A stretch of 64,000 nt of DNA from Streptosporangium roseum DSM 43021 (GTDB taxonomy: Bacteria; Actinomycetota; Actinomycetes; Streptosporangiales; Streptosporangiaceae). The position numbers and the translations under genes are program-made. The stretch spans positions 5,766,001-5,830,000 of the forward strand of contig NC_013595.1 in the NCBI RefSeq assembly GCF_000024865.1. Direction: 5' to 3'. This document shows positions 8,414 through 18,106 of this stretch, in pieces. The first letter of the stretch is position 1; the number at the start of each line of letters is the position of its first letter. The notes below the pieces were generated by a model. That model had not been told where the DNA came from. It searched no databases and saw only the letters and a program-made list of their open reading frames with translations.

Positions 8414-9838
8414 TCACCGGTCACGCGGGCGCCGGGAAGATCCCTCCGGGGGCCTTCCCGTCTTGATCACCGCGAGGGCGCCGGCGGAGGCCGTCGCGAT
8501 CCCCAGGGCGACCGACAACCCGGACGCCAGTCCGTAGTAGCCCAGCCACCCGGCGCTCCACGCGTAGAAAGGCGTCATTATCGCGTAGTAGACGATGACC
8601 GCGGTGGCCGTACCGATCACCCATACCCGGCGCGGTGTTCCGCCCCGTGCGGCGCTCACGATCACGCCGATCGCGCCGGCGGGCACCAACGCCATGGCCC
8701 AGAGCACGGCGATCGGGTTGAACAAGGCCGGTGAGGTCACCCCCGAGCAGAACAACCCGGCTCCCACCCACGACGTCAGCGCGGCCACGGCGAAGCCGGG
8801 CCTCCGCACGCCGCACCCGAGTGCCACCAGTCCCGCCGCGAGGGCCGCCAGCAGGGCCGCCGTGGAGATCGATTCGTCGTATCTCCACGGTGCCGTCAGT
8901 GGCACCGCGCCGGAGGCGTCGAACCCCTTCTCCGTCCAGCCCAGCCGGCGCCAGACACCGGAGACGTCCCGCAGGGCGATCCCGTCCGCGCCGTTGGCGA
9001 CGACCACCACATACCCGCCGGGGAGCTTCTGGACCGCGACCGCCAAGGACGCGACGGCCTCGGCGTCCTCGGACCGTTCAGGTGCGTACGCTCTCACCAG
9101 CCGATCCTGGTCCTGAGGAGAGATCTCCCACGCCGTCACCCACCGGCCGTTCCTGGACTCCTCGACCTTGAGCCTGGTGGCGACGGTCCGGTAGCAGTGG
9201 TCCGGCCGACCGGGCACGCAGGCCGACGTCCTCGGGAGGGAAGGCGCCGCAAGGTCCGAGCTCGACCACGTATTCCCGGCGTCGCCGGAGACGAACGCCG
9301 TCCCGGCGGCCCCCCACGCCCAGCCTCCGCGGGTCGCTACGACGATCATGCCGTCGACCACGTCGACGGCATGGGCGCTGTAGGGCCTGAAGGAATCCGT
9401 CTGGCCGGTCGCCGCCACGGCCAGCACGGTGAGGGGGATCACGATTACGGCCCGTGCCAGCCGTACGGCTCGCGCGTCAGGGTGGTTGCAGGCCCACCAG
9501 GCGGCGTAGAGGGCGGGCAGGGCGATGAGGTCGGTGGGGTCGGCCAGAACTCGGGAGGGCCCCCAGACGAGGGTCCAGGCCTGGGAGGCGAGAGCCGCGC
9601 CCTCGGCGGTGGTCTTGACCAGGGTGAACGCCACGCCGGTGAGCAGGATGGCCAGCCAGGGGCGGCGGATGAGCAGGTTGAGCAGGGGCGGGGCGACGAT
9701 CAGGCCGACGACGTCGCTGAGCTTCCCGGTCACCACGCCGGGCCACAGCGGCTTGAAGAGGTGGTCGTTGAGCAGCAGGACCACCACGGAGATGACGGTC
9801 AGGGGGTGACCGGTCCAGGCCAGTGCCGAATTCCTCAT
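8414..9838 (-). CDS. Polytopic membrane protein of unknown function
   Basis: 474 residues. The N-terminal 160 residues hold about four hydrophobic helices with a striking NDHLFKPLWPGVVTGKLSDVVGL stretch, a middle extracytoplasmic part of about 150 residues (with VSGDAGNTWSSSDL, reminiscent of a BNR/sialidase-type repeat) and a C-terminal set of about five helices. I do not recognise the family. The gene precedes the DsbA-fold gene by 74 bp on the same strand, so the two may be cotranscribed. Confidence 0.7.
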   Translation of the reverse strand: MRNSALAWTGHPLTVISVVVLLLNDHLFKPLWPGVVTGKLSDVVGLIVAPPLLNLLIRRPWLAILLTGVAFTLVKTTAEGAALASQAWTLVWGPSRVLADPTDLIALPALYAAWWACNHPDARAVRLARAVIVIPLTVLAVAATGQTDSFRPYSAHAVDVVDGMIVVATRGGWAWGAAGTAFVSGDAGNTWSSSDLAAPSLPRTSACVPGRPDHCYRTVATRLKVEESRNGRWVTAWEISPQDQDRLVRAYAPERSEDAEAVASLAVAVQKLPGGYVVVVANGADGIALRDVSGVWRRLGWTEKGFDASGAVPLTAPWRYDESISTAALLAALAAGLVALGCGVRRPGFAVAALTSWVGAGLFCSGVTSPALFNPIAVLWAMALVPAGAIGVIVSAARGGTPRRVWVIGTATAVIVYYAIMTPFYAWSAGWLGYYGLASGLSVALGIATASAGALAVIKTGRPPEGSSRRPRDR

Positions 9839-10065
9839 ACCTGGAGAGATGCGGCGGGATCACAGGTCGTTCGCCCCGATCCGCGTTCGTGATCGACCTG
9901 CCGCCGGGCGGTGACGTACCGGCTTCTCCCCGCCGCGTCGCCGGGCCGCGACCGGTAGCCGCCCGGGGAGACCGGCGCCTCGGTCACGGTCAGTGCAGGC
10001 GGGCTCTCGTCATCGTCCGCGGACTCGACTCCGGCCCGGAGGCGCTGCTCGTGTCCCGCGCCGAC

Positions 10066-10578
10066 CTACGCCTCGCAGTTGGGCTCGGACTCGCCGGCGC
10101 AGGTGTCGAAGTCGGGTCCGCCGTCGGTGATGTCGTTGCCGCCGTTGCCGGACAGGAAGTCGTCGCCACTGCCTCCGACGAGGACGTCACGGCCGGAACC
10201 GCCGGAAAGGCGGTCGGAACCGGCCGATCCGAAGATCTCGGCGAACAGGGAGGTGGTGTTGCGCACGGTGTCGTTGCCACCCCTGACGTTGACCGTGATG
10301 GTCGTGACGCCCGCGCAGGAGACCGCGCCGGGCCCCTGCTGGACGCATCCGGCGCCGGCGGTCACCGAGTGGATGCCGGAGGTCACGGTGACCTTGCCGT
10401 TGAGGACGTTGATGTCGATGCTGTCGTCACCGGTCGTCCCCACGACGGACATGTTCTGAAACGAGCCCACCGTGACGGTGGCTCCGGCCGCGTGAGCGGG
10501 GGCCGCCAGGACGGCGGTGGTGGCCAGGCCGGCCGCGGTCAGGGTCAGGGCGGTGATGTGGCGGCGCATACGCGACAT
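10066..10578 (-). CDS. Secreted RTX-repeat (calcium-binding) protein
   Basis: 170 residues from an ATG with AAAGGATC upstream. A Sec signal peptide spans about 1-30 (hydrophobic core, cleavage after AHA/AHAA). The mature protein has a beta-rich first half and a C-terminal run of glycine/aspartate nonapeptides (SGGSGRDVLVGGSGDDFLSG and relatives), the GGxGxDxL pattern of calcium-binding beta-rolls. It ends with a Cys pair (FDTC...PNC). No catalytic domain, so structural or adhesive roles are possible. The 227 bp between its end and the membrane-protein gene show nothing recognisable. Confidence 0.8.
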   Translation of the reverse strand: MSRMRRHITALTLTAAGLATTAVLAAPAHAAGATVTVGSFQNMSVVGTTGDDSIDINVLNGKVTVTSGIHSVTAGAGCVQQGPGAVSCAGVTTITVNVRGGNDTVRNTTSLFAEIFGSAGSDRLSGGSGRDVLVGGSGDDFLSGNGGNDITDGGPDFDTCAGESEPNCEA

Positions 10579-10791
10579 ACCAGGGATCCTTTCTGGTCTG
10601 CGAATCTCGGACGGTTCCCAGGTAAGCGGCCGCCAGGGGAATCGTCTGCGTAATTGTGCGCACACGAGGTGTGACTTTTCCGCCGCCCTCCGTCTCACGG
10701 CCGGCCGCATCCGGGCACCTCGCCTTTCACCGCCATCCAGGCCTCCGACGAAGGACGGCGGGGACGGCCCGGCAACCTCCGAGGGCCCGCG

Positions 10792-11742
10792 TTATCGATA
10801 GAGAGCGACGGCGTCTGCGACGCGGCCGAGGAACGGGCGCCCGAAGGCCGACGCGCCGTCGACGGCGATCACGGCGAGGTAGCCGAAAAGCCGCCACAGC
10901 TCGCGCCGTTGCCGAAACCCCTCGTCGATCGGCACGAGGTCCTGGTACCCGTCGAACAGATCCCTCGGCACCGGGGCGAAGTAGTCGACCAGGGCCAGGT
11001 CGATCTCGGGGTGCCCGAAGTAGGGGGCGGTGTCGAGGAGGACCGCGCCGGTCGCGGTGGTCAGGAAGTTGTTCTGCTGCGCGTCGCCGTGCAGCAGTGA
11101 AGGCTGCGGCTCCGGCCCGCACAACGAGGGCAGCCGCTCGACGAGCCGCTCGACGTCAGCGGCCCGCTCCGCGGGGAGCCGGCCGGAGTCGACCGCCGAC
11201 CGCAGGAGCGGGATCAGGCGGCGTTCGGCGTAGAAGTCGGCCCATCGATCCGAGGTCACGGGCCGGTTGTCCTGCCGCAGCGGGCCGAAGAAGCCGTCGA
11301 ACCGCTCCAGCCCGAACCGCTCGCCGTGAACCTGGTGCGCAACGGCCAGGGCACGGCCGATGGAGCGCCACTGGTCAGCCGAGCGGGCCTCGGCGGGAAC
11401 CTCGGGCAGCGCCTCCAGCAGCAGCAACGAACCGGCTCCGAGGCGGCGCACCCCCTCGGCGACAGGCCGGGGCGTCGCCACCGACGCCCGCCGCCGCAGG
11501 AGGTCGAGGCCCTGGAGTTCCGCCGTGAACTGCTCCTCCCCCTCCGCCGCGGTGTCGAGCTTGACGAACACGGAGAACGGCTCACCGTGGAAGATTCCAC
11601 ACGGGTGGGAGGCGCGGTCGTTCAGGTCGGTGAACCCTGAGGACACCCACAATCCCGCGAGATGGGCGGAGGCCGCCCGCTCGATCTCGCGGACGACCGA
11701 TGCTTGCTCAAGTGGATGCGCAGCCGACACCACACAGATCAT
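10792..11742 (-). CDS. Fructosamine kinase / aminoglycoside phosphotransferase family protein
   Basis: 316 residues from ATG at 11742 (weak ribosome site). Kinase-fold signatures are clear: FVKLD (ATP lysine), LLHGDAQQNNFL (catalytic HGDxxxxN loop) and LLDTAPYFGHPEIDLALVDYF (metal-binding Asp plus the PYxGHxExDLA motif). The last motif is typical of fructosamine-3-kinases, which phosphorylate ketosamines on glycated proteins so that they break down. The related aminoglycoside kinases are an alternative. No obvious operon partner; the reading frame continues open far upstream but without conserved features. Confidence 0.82.
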   Translation of the reverse strand: MICVVSAAHPLEQASVVREIERAASAHLAGLWVSSGFTDLNDRASHPCGIFHGEPFSVFVKLDTAAEGEEQFTAELQGLDLLRRRASVATPRPVAEGVRRLGAGSLLLLEALPEVPAEARSADQWRSIGRALAVAHQVHGERFGLERFDGFFGPLRQDNRPVTSDRWADFYAERRLIPLLRSAVDSGRLPAERAADVERLVERLPSLCGPEPQPSLLHGDAQQNNFLTTATGAVLLDTAPYFGHPEIDLALVDYFAPVPRDLFDGYQDLVPIDEGFRQRRELWRLFGYLAVIAVDGASAFGRPFLGRVADAVALYR

Positions 11743-12305
11743 ACGGGGCCGAACACGACAGGCGGCAGGCCTGCCCCGAGGCCGTCGAGCACGCCCACGC
11801 CGGCCTAGCCGCGCTCCGGTCGAGTACCGCTCGACCCCGCCGGCACGGATCACTTCCGGCCAGGCCGTCCTTCCCATATCCGCCCGTTTTTCGGCCGGTA
11901 TCACGGCGCCCTCTACTGCCGCTTCGCGGGCGAGGAGACGCGCGACTACCGCCGGCCTGTTCCCGCCCCCTCCGGCTCTCCCCTCAGGGTGCGCCGGAGA
12001 TCTCGAACCGGCCCGCTGTCGCCGCCGGCCGTTCGGCTGCCGCTCGAGCCCGTGACCGTGGTGGGGCTTCGCGGGCGGGCGACCCCGTGGAATCTTGCGT
12101 GTTCTGTGCCGTACACCATAAGTTACTCTTCGGTAGTTTCGTGGTCGAGACACCCGTCACCGACGTCAGGAAGGCGCACGGCATGTTCGACGGCTCGCCC
12201 GCCGCAGACGTGGCCGCCGCCTCGCAGCCGCCGGAGGGACGGGCGCCGGTCACGAGCCACGGCCGTGACCGCCGTCCCCCTGCCCACCCCGCCCGAGGAG
12301 CCCTC
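11743..12305. other. 563-bp intergenic region without a recognisable gene
   Basis: This lies between the divergent kinase and crotonase starts. Open frames exist on both strands but their translations are Arg/Ala/Pro-rich with no domain-like pattern. An in-frame ATG at 12183 could extend the crotonase by 41 residues. A short lower-GC patch at about 12105-12150 (with TAAGTTACTC) is the likeliest promoter area. Confidence 0.4.
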
Positions 12306-12977
12306 ATGCCCACACTCGACCGCCAGGACGACGTCTTCGTCCTCGACCTCGGGGACACCGAGAACCGCTTCCACCCCGACTGGATCGCCTCCGTCAACGC
12401 CGCCCTCGATGAGGTGGAGAAGGCGGAAGGACCCCGCGCCCTGGTGACCGCCGCCACGGGGAAGTTCTACTCCAACGGCCTGGACCTGGACTGGCTGTTC
12501 GCCCACGCCGACCAGCACCAGGACTACGTCGTATCCGTCCACGAGCTCCTGGCGCGGATGCTGTCCCTGCCGTTCGTCACCGTGGCCGCCCTGCAAGGAC
12601 ACACCTTCGCGGCCGGCGCCATGTTCTCCCTGGCCCACGACTTCCGCGTGATCCGCGCCGACCGCGGCTACTGGTGCCTGCCCGAAGCCGACATCGACAT
12701 CCCCTTCACCCCGGGCATGTCCGCCCTCATCCAGGCCCGGCTGACCCCGCAGACCGCGCACGAGGCCATGACCACCGCCCGCCGCTACGGCGGCCACGAC
12801 GCCCTGGCCGCCGCCATCGTCGACCGCGCGGTGGATGAGGAGGCGGTACGCCAGGCCGCGGTGGAGATCGCCCGGCCCCAGGCGGGCAAGGCCGGCCCCA
12901 CTCTCGCCACCATCAAGGCCCGCATGTACGCCCCCGCCCTGGCCGCCCTGCGCGACAGGGACACCCCCCTCGGCTGA
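12306..12977 (+). CDS. Enoyl-CoA hydratase/isomerase (crotonase) family protein
   Basis: 223 residues, shorter than the usual 255-270, starting at an ATG with GAGGAG 5 nt upstream. The crotonase core is visible: ALVTAATGKFYSNGLDLDWL (CoA oxyanion strand with SNGLDL in place of SAGADL) and LQGHTFAAGAMFSLAHDFRVI (second oxyanion glycine). The pattern with LPEADIDIPFTPGM resembles plant/actinobacterial delta3,delta2-enoyl-CoA isomerase-like proteins, in which one Glu acts as base. Cytosolic, acts on acyl-CoA; precise substrate unknown. Stands alone. Confidence 0.85.
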   Translation: MPTLDRQDDVFVLDLGDTENRFHPDWIASVNAALDEVEKAEGPRALVTAATGKFYSNGLDLDWLFAHADQHQDYVVSVHELLARMLSLPFVTVAALQGHTFAAGAMFSLAHDFRVIRADRGYWCLPEADIDIPFTPGMSALIQARLTPQTAHEAMTTARRYGGHDALAAAIVDRAVDEEAVRQAAVEIARPQAGKAGPTLATIKARMYAPALAALRDRDTPLG

Positions 12978-13225
12978 CAGCCGGCGAGGCAGTCGATCCT
13001 GATGCGCGCCCCGGCCGCCCCGCGTCGCCCCGTCCCGGACCGACGGACGCACCACCCGGCCGCAGGCTCCCAAGGCCCTGCCCGCCGGCGGCCAGGGCTT
13101 CGATCGTGGGGCGACCGCAGGCAGGCATCACGGGCGCCCGTTTGTGCCCGCAGGACAAAGAACGGCGCACATCCGTCGTCACGCGCGCCAAAGGGCGGCA
13201 CCGGTCGCCTGGTGATACTGGCAGC

Positions 13226-14707
13226 ATGGATCTCGAACGAGTCAAGCGCGAGGTATTCTCGCTGGTCGGCCCGGACACCCCCGGCCTGGCCGTGGGCGTT
13301 TACACCGGCGGCGCCGCGGTGCTCACCGCAGCTCAGGGGGCGGCGTGCGTGGAGTTCGGCGTACCGGTCGACGAGCGCACCCGCTTCGACATCGCCAGCG
13401 CGAGCAAACAGTTCACGGCGGCGTGCGTGCTCCTGCTGGAGCGCGATGGGAAGCTGGGGCTCGACGACGACGTGCGGGCGCACGTGCCGGAGCTGAGCCT
13501 GGAGGTGCCGGTGACGTTGCGGCAGTGCCTGCAGCATACGGGCGGCCTGCCGGAGTGGTACGGGCTGCAGGCGCTGACGGGCGTGCCGCTGGCGGAGATG
13601 ACCGAGCGGCGACTGCTGGAGGTGCTCACGGGCATCCGCCACACGAGTTTCGCGCCGGGCACGGGCTGGGCCTACTCCAACACCGGATACGTGCTCGCGG
13701 CGGTCGTGGTGGGCAGGGTGGCGGGTTCGTCGCTGGCGGAGTTCGCGCGGGAGCGGCTCTTCGAGCCGCTGGGGATGGCGGAGTCGGTGTTCCGGGACGA
13801 CGCGTCGGTGCCGCTGGAGAGGCTGGCGTACGGCTATGCCAACGCCCAGGGCGAGCCGCGCCGGGCCGACACCCAGGAGAGCGCCGTCGGTGACGGCGGG
13901 CTGGTGACGAGCGTGGCGGAGCTGGCGCCGTGGTTCGGATTCCTGGCCGACGGGCGGGTGCTCGGCGCCGACCTGCGCGACCGGCTGCTGGAGCGGGCGG
14001 TTCTGGCCGACGGTACGGTCCGGCCGTACGCGCTGGGGATCTATCACGGCGAGGACTGGTTCGGTCATGCGGGCGGCATGCACGGGTACCGGTCGAACCT
14101 GCTTTATCTGCCCGATCCGGGGGTCGGCATCGCGGTGCTGTCCAACCAGACGGCGATCGACCCGGTGAGGCTGTCGCACCGGCTGGCGCGGCTGCTGCTC
14201 GGCGGGGAGGAGCCGCCGAGGCCCGAGCCGGGGACGTCGGCGCCGCCGGAGCGGCTGCACTGGCATGATCCGGCCGGGGACGGGACGCTGACCCTCGAAC
14301 CCACCGCCGAGGGCATCGCGATCCCGGACGTGGGAGTGTTCACCACCGGCGCCGACGGGCGCTGGCACGGGACCGGGGACGCCGAGGGCGCCTGGCTGGA
14401 GATCGGCGGTGACCGGCTGCTGCTCCGCACCGGCCCGCCCTCGCGCCCCCCGGTCGTCTTCCACGCCGCCGAGCCGCCCTCGGACGCGCCGATGGCCGAC
14501 GGCGTCTTCCGCAGCCCGGAGCTCGGCATCGACGCCACCGTGAGCGACGGCGAGGTGCGCGTCGGCCGCGAGCTGAGGCTGCCCTCGGCTCCGGCCCCGG
14601 GCGGAGCGTGGCAGGCCGGGCCGTTCACGCTCCGCCTCCACGAGGGCGACCTGCTGGTGAGCGGCGCGGGTCTGCGCCGGATGCGCTTCGAGGGCACGCA
14701 CGGCTGA
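13226..14707 (+). CDS. Serine hydrolase, class C beta-lactamase / D-aminopeptidase (S12) family
   Basis: 493 residues. SxxK motif SASK (Ser58, Lys61), YSN motif in WAYSNTGY and HAGG as the third motif give a complete penicillin-recognising fold. About 130 residues after residue 350 form a beta-rich C-terminal domain like the lipocalin-like domains of D-aminopeptidase DAP. No signal peptide, so it is probably cytosolic and a peptidase, not a secreted beta-lactamase. It sits just before a peptide importer and a set of D-amino-acid enzymes, which supports a role in cutting D-amino-acid peptides or amides; an esterase is the alternative. ATG chosen at 13226 because the conserved domain starts there. 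Confidence 0.82.
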   Translation: MDLERVKREVFSLVGPDTPGLAVGVYTGGAAVLTAAQGAACVEFGVPVDERTRFDIASASKQFTAACVLLLERDGKLGLDDDVRAHVPELSLEVPVTLRQCLQHTGGLPEWYGLQALTGVPLAEMTERRLLEVLTGIRHTSFAPGTGWAYSNTGYVLAAVVVGRVAGSSLAEFARERLFEPLGMAESVFRDDASVPLERLAYGYANAQGEPRRADTQESAVGDGGLVTSVAELAPWFGFLADGRVLGADLRDRLLERAVLADGTVRPYALGIYHGEDWFGHAGGMHGYRSNLLYLPDPGVGIAVLSNQTAIDPVRLSHRLARLLLGGEEPPRPEPGTSAPPERLHWHDPAGDGTLTLEPTAEGIAIPDVGVFTTGADGRWHGTGDAEGAWLEIGGDRLLLRTGPPSRPPVVFHAAEPPSDAPMADGVFRSPELGIDATVSDGEVRVGRELRLPSAPAPGGAWQAGPFTLRLHEGDLLVSGAGLRRMRFEGTHG

Positions 14708-14821
14708 TTGGCCTGCAGGACGAGGCGGGGACCGCCGGTTTTGGCTGCCGGGTCAGTGAACAGCGGCTGTCCGGCTTTTAGCGTCCGACTGTCCCCGCCG
14801 TACCTTTTCCGAGGTGGTCCC

Positions 14822-16369
14822 ATGACATACGCGAAGGCCGCGACCGCCGCCGTCGTACTCGCGCTCACCACCGCCTGCTCCTCCGGAGGAGCCGCGCCAC
14901 AAGCCCGCGACTCCCTGGTCTGGGCCACCGTCAATCCGCCCAACAGCCTGGACATCGCGCACGGCTTCAACAACGCCTCGACCCTCATCCAGTCCGCCGT
15001 CCTCGACACGATGCTCGCCCTCGACACCCACGGCGCGCCCGCGCCCCGGCTGGCGACGCAGTGGACGCAGCCGGACCCGGCCACCTATCTGTTCACGCTG
15101 CGCAAGGGCGTGCGCTTCGCCGACGGCACCCCGCTGACTGCCGACGACGCAGCGTTCTCGCTACGCCGCCACCTGGATCCGAAGGTCGCCTCGCAGGCGG
15201 CCAGCTACTTCACGACGGTCGAGAAGGTCGAGGCGGTCGGCGAGGGCCAGGTCGAGGTCACGCTGAAGCGGCCGAACCCCGCGTTCCTCGCCATGGCGGC
15301 GATCGCCTGGCAGGTGACGCCACGCAAGCTGGCCGAGGCGCATCCCCAGGACCTGGGTAGCCCCGAGGTCGGCACGATGGGCACCGGCCCGTTCAAGGTG
15401 ACGAAGTTCTCGCTCACCTCGGGCGTGGTCCTGGAGCGCAACGCGTCGTACTGGGGCCGCAAGCCCGCACTGCGCATGGTGGAGTTCAGGACCATCACCG
15501 ACCCGGAGACGCTGCGGCTGGCGGTCAGGTCGGGCGAGGTGGACGCCACCGACGGCCTCAGCGCCCGCGACGCGCGCAAGTGGATCGGCCTGCCCGGCGT
15601 CAAGACGATCTTCTACCCGGGCAACAACATCGGCTACCTGTCGCTGGCGGTCACGTCCGGCCCGCTGAAGGACGTGCACGTACGGCGGGCCATCGCGCAC
15701 GCGGTCAACCGCGGGGCGGTCTCGGACCTGATGACCTCCGGTCACGGCGGACCGGCGGCGACCATGCTGCCGAGCCCGCAGCTGACGGCGCTGTACGGCG
15801 ACGACGCCCCGACCCTGCCGGCCTATCCGTACGACGTGGAGGCGGCCAGGGCCGAGCTGGCCAGATCCGCCTACCCGCAGGGGTTCGAGCTGGCGGTGCC
15901 GTACAGCAGCACCGGTGACAGCGGAACGGTCATGCAGACCGTCGCCGCCGACCTGGCCAAGATCGGTATCAGGCTCACTCTGCAGCCGAGTCCGGCCGAT
16001 CAGTACCGGTCGCGGATGATGGAGCACGACCGCCTGTCGATCCATTACGTCAACCTGGCCTACGGCACGCCCGATCCGCTTGAGGTCCTGCCCGACATGG
16101 TCAGCCGCGCCGCGGCCGAGCCGCAGGGCTTCAACTTCGCCGGCTACGGCACCGCCGCCACCGACAAGCAGCTGGACGCCCTGGCCTCGGCGACCGGCCA
16201 GGACAGGAAGGCGCGGGTCACCGCGCTGCTGACGGAGATCGCCGAGGAGGTGCCGTACATCCCGCTGTTCGCCACCGACAACGCCGTCGCGCTGAACGAG
16301 AGGTTCACGGGCACGTTCACCACCTGGTCCCTGGACCACTTCACCACCATCCGCCTGGCGGGCCGCTGA
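14822..16369 (+). CDS. Peptide/nickel-type ABC transporter substrate-binding lipoprotein
   Basis: 515 residues. Lipoprotein signal peptide with lipobox LTTAC (lipidated Cys19), ATG preceded by GAGGTGG. The family 5 solute-binding fold is shown by LRKGVRFADGTPLTADDAAFSLRR, GTGPFKV and the AIAHAVNR region. It would capture an oligopeptide (or similar) outside the membrane and pass it to the two permeases encoded directly downstream (1-bp gap). First gene of the tight transport operon. Confidence 0.92.
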   Translation: MTYAKAATAAVVLALTTACSSGGAAPQARDSLVWATVNPPNSLDIAHGFNNASTLIQSAVLDTMLALDTHGAPAPRLATQWTQPDPATYLFTLRKGVRFADGTPLTADDAAFSLRRHLDPKVASQAASYFTTVEKVEAVGEGQVEVTLKRPNPAFLAMAAIAWQVTPRKLAEAHPQDLGSPEVGTMGTGPFKVTKFSLTSGVVLERNASYWGRKPALRMVEFRTITDPETLRLAVRSGEVDATDGLSARDARKWIGLPGVKTIFYPGNNIGYLSLAVTSGPLKDVHVRRAIAHAVNRGAVSDLMTSGHGGPAATMLPSPQLTALYGDDAPTLPAYPYDVEAARAELARSAYPQGFELAVPYSSTGDSGTVMQTVAADLAKIGIRLTLQPSPADQYRSRMMEHDRLSIHYVNLAYGTPDPLEVLPDMVSRAAAEPQGFNFAGYGTAATDKQLDALASATGQDRKARVTALLTEIAEEVPYIPLFATDNAVALNERFTGTFTTWSLDHFTTIRLAGR

Positions 16370-16370
16370 G

Positions 16371-17315
16371 ATGGCGGTCCTCAAGCGCCTGTGCGCCGCC
16401 GTACTCCTGCTCGGGGTGTTGTCCGTGCTCACCTACGGGCTGCTCGCGGCGGCGCCGGGAGGCCCCGAGCAGGTGCTGCTCGGCGGGCGCCCGTCCACGC
16501 CGGAGACCAGGGCGGCGATCCGCGAGCAGTACCACCTGGACGACCCGTTCCCGGTCCGCTACGCGCGCTGGCTGGGCGACGCGCTGCAGGGCGACTTCGG
16601 TACCTCGATCTACTCCCGCGAGCCGGTCACCACGGTGATCGCCGACCGCCTGCCGGTGACGGCCGGGCTGGCGGGCTACGCGCTGGTGCTGACGGCGGTG
16701 GTGGGCGTGCCGGCCGGGCTGGCCGCGGCGATGCGCCGCGGCGGCAGGCTGGATCAGGGCATCACGCTGACATCGCTGATCGCGCTGTCGATCCCGCCGT
16801 TCGCGCTGAGCATCCTGCTGCTGTACGGCTTCGCGGTCGCGCTGAGCTGGTTCCCGGTCTTCGGCGCCGGCGACACCCCGATGGAGCGCCTCGTGCATCT
16901 CACGCTGCCCGCGATCGCGCTGGCCGCCGCGCAGGCGGCGATCGTCGTCAGGCAGATGCGCGCCGCCGCGCTCGACCTGGCCGCGCAGGACTTCCTGACC
17001 TTCGCCAGGGCGCGCGGCCTGTCCAGGCGGCGGGTGTGGGTCAGTTACGCGTTGCGCAACGCGGCGCTGCCCGTGCTGACCGTCGGCGGGCTGCTGCTGG
17101 CGGCCAACCTGACGGGCTCGGTCTTCGTCGAGCAGGCCTTCGGGCTGCACGGGCTGGGCGCGCTGCTGGTCGGCGCGGTCGGCCAGAAGGACATCCCGGT
17201 GGTGCAGGCGCTGGTGCTGCTCAGCGGCGCGATTGTGATCGCCGTGAACCTGCTGGTCGACCTGGCCTACGTGGCGGTCGACCCCCGGGTCAGGCACAGG
17301 GAGGCTGCGGCATGA
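16371..17315 (+). CDS. ABC transporter permease, DppB/OppB type
   Basis: 314 residues with six hydrophobic helices. It keeps the family N-terminal pattern LLAAAPGGPEQVLLGG...REQYHLDDPFPVRYARWL and the cytoplasmic EAA loop region (RARGLSRRRVWVSYALRNAALPVL). It begins one base after the binding-protein stop and overlaps the next permease by 4 bp (ATGA), so translation is coupled. Forms the channel with the DppC-type partner. Confidence 0.92.
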   Translation: MAVLKRLCAAVLLLGVLSVLTYGLLAAAPGGPEQVLLGGRPSTPETRAAIREQYHLDDPFPVRYARWLGDALQGDFGTSIYSREPVTTVIADRLPVTAGLAGYALVLTAVVGVPAGLAAAMRRGGRLDQGITLTSLIALSIPPFALSILLLYGFAVALSWFPVFGAGDTPMERLVHLTLPAIALAAAQAAIVVRQMRAAALDLAAQDFLTFARARGLSRRRVWVSYALRNAALPVLTVGGLLLAANLTGSVFVEQAFGLHGLGALLVGAVGQKDIPVVQALVLLSGAIVIAVNLLVDLAYVAVDPRVRHREAAA

Positions 17316-18106
17316 GGGCGATCCTGGTGGCCGTGCTGGGCCTGGCGGCGGTGGCGGCCGTGGCCGGCCCGTGGCTGGCGCCGTACGATCCCGCCGCTCA
17401 GGATCTCGCGCTCAGCGCGGCCGGGCCCAGCGTTGCGCACTGGCTCGGCACCGACGACCTGGGCCGCGACGTGCTGTCGCGGCTGCTGGCCGGCGCCGGC
17501 TCCGCGCTGATGTGGCCGGTGCTCGTCGCGGTCTGCACGACGGTGCTGAGCACGACGCTCGGACTGCTGGCCGGCTACCGGCTGGGCTGGGTGGACGCGC
17601 TGATGATGCGCACGGTCGACCTGGCGATCGCGATGCCGGGCATGCTGGTGCTGATCGTGGTGGTGGGCGTGCTCGGCGGCGGGTACGGCTGGGCGGTGCT
17701 GGCCATGGCGGTGCTGTTCACACCGGGCGACATCCGGGTGATCCGCGGCCTGACCCTCGCCCAGCGCGAACTCGCCTACGCCGAGGCCGCGCGCACGCTC
17801 GGCCTGCCCCCGTCACGGATCATGTTCAGGCACCTGCTGCCGAACCTGGCGCCCACGGTGGTGGCCGGTGCGCTGCTGAGCTTCGTGGCGGCGCTGGTGG
17901 CGCTGGCGGGCCTGTCGTTCCTGGGTATCGGACTGCCCGCGGGCACGCCCGACTGGGGCCTGATGGTCGAGGAGAACCGCGGGCTGCTGGACCTGAACCC
18001 GTGGGCCTCCATCGCGCCCGCGGCCCTGATCACCGTGGTCGCGTGCGCGGCCACCCTGCTGGGCGACCGCGCGTTCGAGTCGCTGTCGAAGGGAGGCCTG
18101 CGGTGA
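17312..18106 (+). CDS. ABC transporter permease, DppC/OppC type
   Basis: 264 residues, six helices. Contains the DppC marker HWLGTDDLGRDVLSRLL and the EAA loop EAARTLGLPPSRIMFRHLLPN that docks on the ATPase. It starts in an ATGA overlap with the DppB-type gene and ends in a GTGA overlap with the ATPase gene. Second membrane subunit of the importer. Confidence 0.92.
   Translation: MRAILVAVLGLAAVAAVAGPWLAPYDPAAQDLALSAAGPSVAHWLGTDDLGRDVLSRLLAGAGSALMWPVLVAVCTTVLSTTLGLLAGYRLGWVDALMMRTVDLAIAMPGMLVLIVVVGVLGGGYGWAVLAMAVLFTPGDIRVIRGLTLAQRELAYAEAARTLGLPPSRIMFRHLLPNLAPTVVAGALLSFVAALVALAGLSFLGIGLPAGTPDWGLMVEENRGLLDLNPWASIAPAALITVVACAATLLGDRAFESLSKGGLR

Noticed and set aside
12785..14701. 638-codon minus-strand frame over the S12 hydrolase
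   Set aside because: Antisense to SxxK/YSN/HxG motifs in the right order; translation is His/Arg/Gln-rich low-complexity shadow.
13226..14707. Resistance beta-lactamase
   Set aside because: No signal peptide, extra C-terminal beta domain and a peptide/D-amino-acid context; a D-aminopeptidase or esterase role fits better.
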